Positions 4,805 to 5,758 of a stretch of 5,758 nt of DNA are shown here, piece by piece; position 1 is the stretch's first letter; each line of letters begins with the position of its first letter. A model generated the notes under the pieces. That model ran no database searches. It saw only the letters and a program-made list of their open reading frames with translations, and had not been told where the DNA came from. The stretch spans positions 1-5,758 of the forward strand of contig DASYDU010000006.1 in the NCBI GenBank assembly GCA_036499445.1. Direction: 5' to 3'. The position numbers and the translations under genes were made by a program. The stretch is from DASYDU01 sp036499445. Lineage in GTDB: Bacteria; Planctomycetota; Planctomycetia; Pirellulales; Lacipirellulaceae.

Positions 4805-5758
4805 TCAGGTTTCGGGGTTCAAAAGAGGAGCGGCCACATGCGACGGCTGGCCGTTTGTCGGCGCGCCATTCGATGAAATGCCGATCGCGGCCACTGGTCG
4901 CTTCGCGGGAGACTGTGGCGGCTCGAGCGCGGTCAAGCAGCGGAGGACCTCTTCGCCGGAGGCTGGCAACCGCAAGTCCATCCGCCGCGTCGGCGCCACG
5001 CAGCGGAGCGCGTGCTTCACCGCGGTCCAAACGCAAGTCGCGTGCATCAGCGGCGGCTCGCCGACCGCTTTGCTGCGGGCGATATTCTCTACGTTGTCGT
5101 CGTTGGGGAAAAACTCGCAATTAAAGATACGTGGCACATCCGTAATGGCGGGAATCTTGTACGTCGTCGGCGAATGGCTCAAGAGCTCGCCCTTGTCGCT
5201 GTAAACCAGGCATTCCGCGGTGACCCAGCCCATGCCCTGAATGAAGCCGCCGATCACCTGGCCACGGTCGACGCCCGGATTGATCGATCGCCCGATGTCG
5301 ATCAAGAGGTCGACGCGCAGAACGGTGAGCTCACCGGTGAAGCGATCGATCTCGATCTCGGCCACAGCCGCCCCTTGTGTGAAGTACAGAAACGGATTGC
5401 CGCGGCCAGTCTCGCGGTTGTAGTCGACGCCCGGGGTGGCGTAGAAGCCGTGAGCCCCGAGATCGACGCGGCTCTTGCGGGCGAAATCGCAGAGCTCGCC
5501 AAAATCACAGCGCTGACTTGGATCGCGGCGATCAAAGACCGCGCCATCTTCGAATGCAACGCACTCTAGCGTCTCGGCCAGCCCCAGTTCAAGATTGGCG
5601 AAGCGACGGGCCGCCAGCGCCGCAAGTCGCAACTTGATCTGCCGCGCGGCATTCACGGCCGCTGCGCCATTGAGGTCGGTACCGGCCGAGGCGGCGGTCG
5701 GCGACGTGTTCGCATTCTTGTCGGTCGACGTCGGCATCACGAGAACGCGGTCCCAAGC
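4805..5758 (-). CDS. xdhB: Xanthine dehydrogenase molybdenum-binding subunit, C-terminal part
   Basis: The gene enters from the right edge, in frame from 5758 (first visible residues AWDRVLVMPTSTDKN). The GTG at 5740 is internal, not a start. The 317 visible residues are the C-terminal part of the large subunit of molybdenum hydroxylases, which oxidise purines such as hypoxanthine and xanthine with water as oxygen donor. Recognisable blocks, numbered from the first visible residue, are NTSPTAASAGTDLNGAA (17-33), GFYATPGVDY (104-113), PFLYFTQGAAVAE (122-134), DIGRSINPGVDRGQVIGG (154-171) and QGMGW (174-178). SPTTYKIPA (196-204) and SKAVGEPPL (229-237) follow; the Glu of VGEPP (codon 5057-5059) is the catalytic base. 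The tail after TALEPP is about 40 residues, rich in P, A, S and N, and not part of the enzyme core. Substrate specificity cannot be fixed, because the substrate-side residues lie mostly outside the window. xdhC follows after 11 nt. Confidence 0.93.
   Translation of the reverse strand, partial: AWDRVLVMPTSTDKNANTSPTAASAGTDLNGAAAVNAARQIKLRLAALAARRFANLELGLAETLECVAFEDGAVFDRRDPSQRCDFGELCDFARKSRVDLGAHGFYATPGVDYNRETGRGNPFLYFTQGAAVAEIEIDRFTGELTVLRVDLLIDIGRSINPGVDRGQVIGGFIQGMGWVTAECLVYSDKGELLSHSPTTYKIPAITDVPRIFNCEFFPNDDNVENIARSKAVGEPPLMHATCVWTAVKHALRCVAPTRRMDLRLPASGEEVLRCLTALEPPQSPAKRPVAAIGISSNGAPTNGQPSHVAAPLLNPET

Noticed and set aside
4794..5120. A 109-codon N-terminal extension of the xdhC frame overlapping xdhB.
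   Set aside because: The extension is Arg/Ala-rich shadow sequence of xdhB, and the XdhC domain begins directly at the ATG at 4793.
4203..5204. A 333-codon open frame on the plus strand across xdhC and the end of xdhB.
   Set aside because: It is also in codon register with xdhC on the other strand and shows no family motif. The minus-strand genes have complete, well-known signatures.
5738..5740. GTG as the start of the molybdenum subunit gene.
   Set aside because: The frame continues upstream to the window edge with family-like sequence (AWDRVL before VMPTSTDKN), so the gene is cut by the edge rather than starting here.

Overview
The window looks like chromosomal DNA of a high-GC planctomycete (Planctomycetota). 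The main evidence is the gene at 3004-3939, a pilin-like DUF1559 protein of the kind that phylum carries in many copies. Supporting signs are a four-helix membrane protein with the RFxLRxLFWFVT lead-in common in planctomycete membrane proteins, a LarA-family protein, and mostly weak or absent Shine-Dalgarno sites. This placement is inferred from gene families; no rRNA or other marker is present.

Layout: a small glutaredoxin-like protein (108-395, +) converges on a four-helix membrane protein of unknown function (409-1035, -), with a perfect hairpin at the junction. A short divergent promoter region (1036-1145) separates that gene from a LarA-like nickel-pincer racemase/epimerase homologue (1146-2438, +). 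Next come a small His-rich, CxxC-containing exported protein resembling DUF2946 (2533-2895, +) and the DUF1559 protein (3004-3939, +). The right third is on the minus strand. It holds the C-terminal part of the molybdenum-binding subunit of a xanthine dehydrogenase-type enzyme (4805-5758, running off the edge), followed 11 nt downstream by the enzyme's maturation factor XdhC (3993-4793).

The one clear functional unit is xdhB-xdhC: a molybdenum hydroxylase and the chaperone that loads its sulfurated cofactor. The iron-sulfur and FAD subunits, if separate, would lie beyond position 5758 or elsewhere. The LarA-like protein needs the Ni-pincer cofactor, whose synthesis genes are not here. The other genes appear to be single transcription units.

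I saw no tRNA, rRNA, CRISPR array, insertion sequence or clear foreign island. The observations most worth checking are the LarA homologue, which keeps the expected catalytic spacing but has lost the usual glycine motif; a perfect 20-bp palindrome inside xdhC; the small His/Cys-rich protein; and a putative divergent promoter pair with a predicted leaderless transcript. None of these amounts to a clearly new system.
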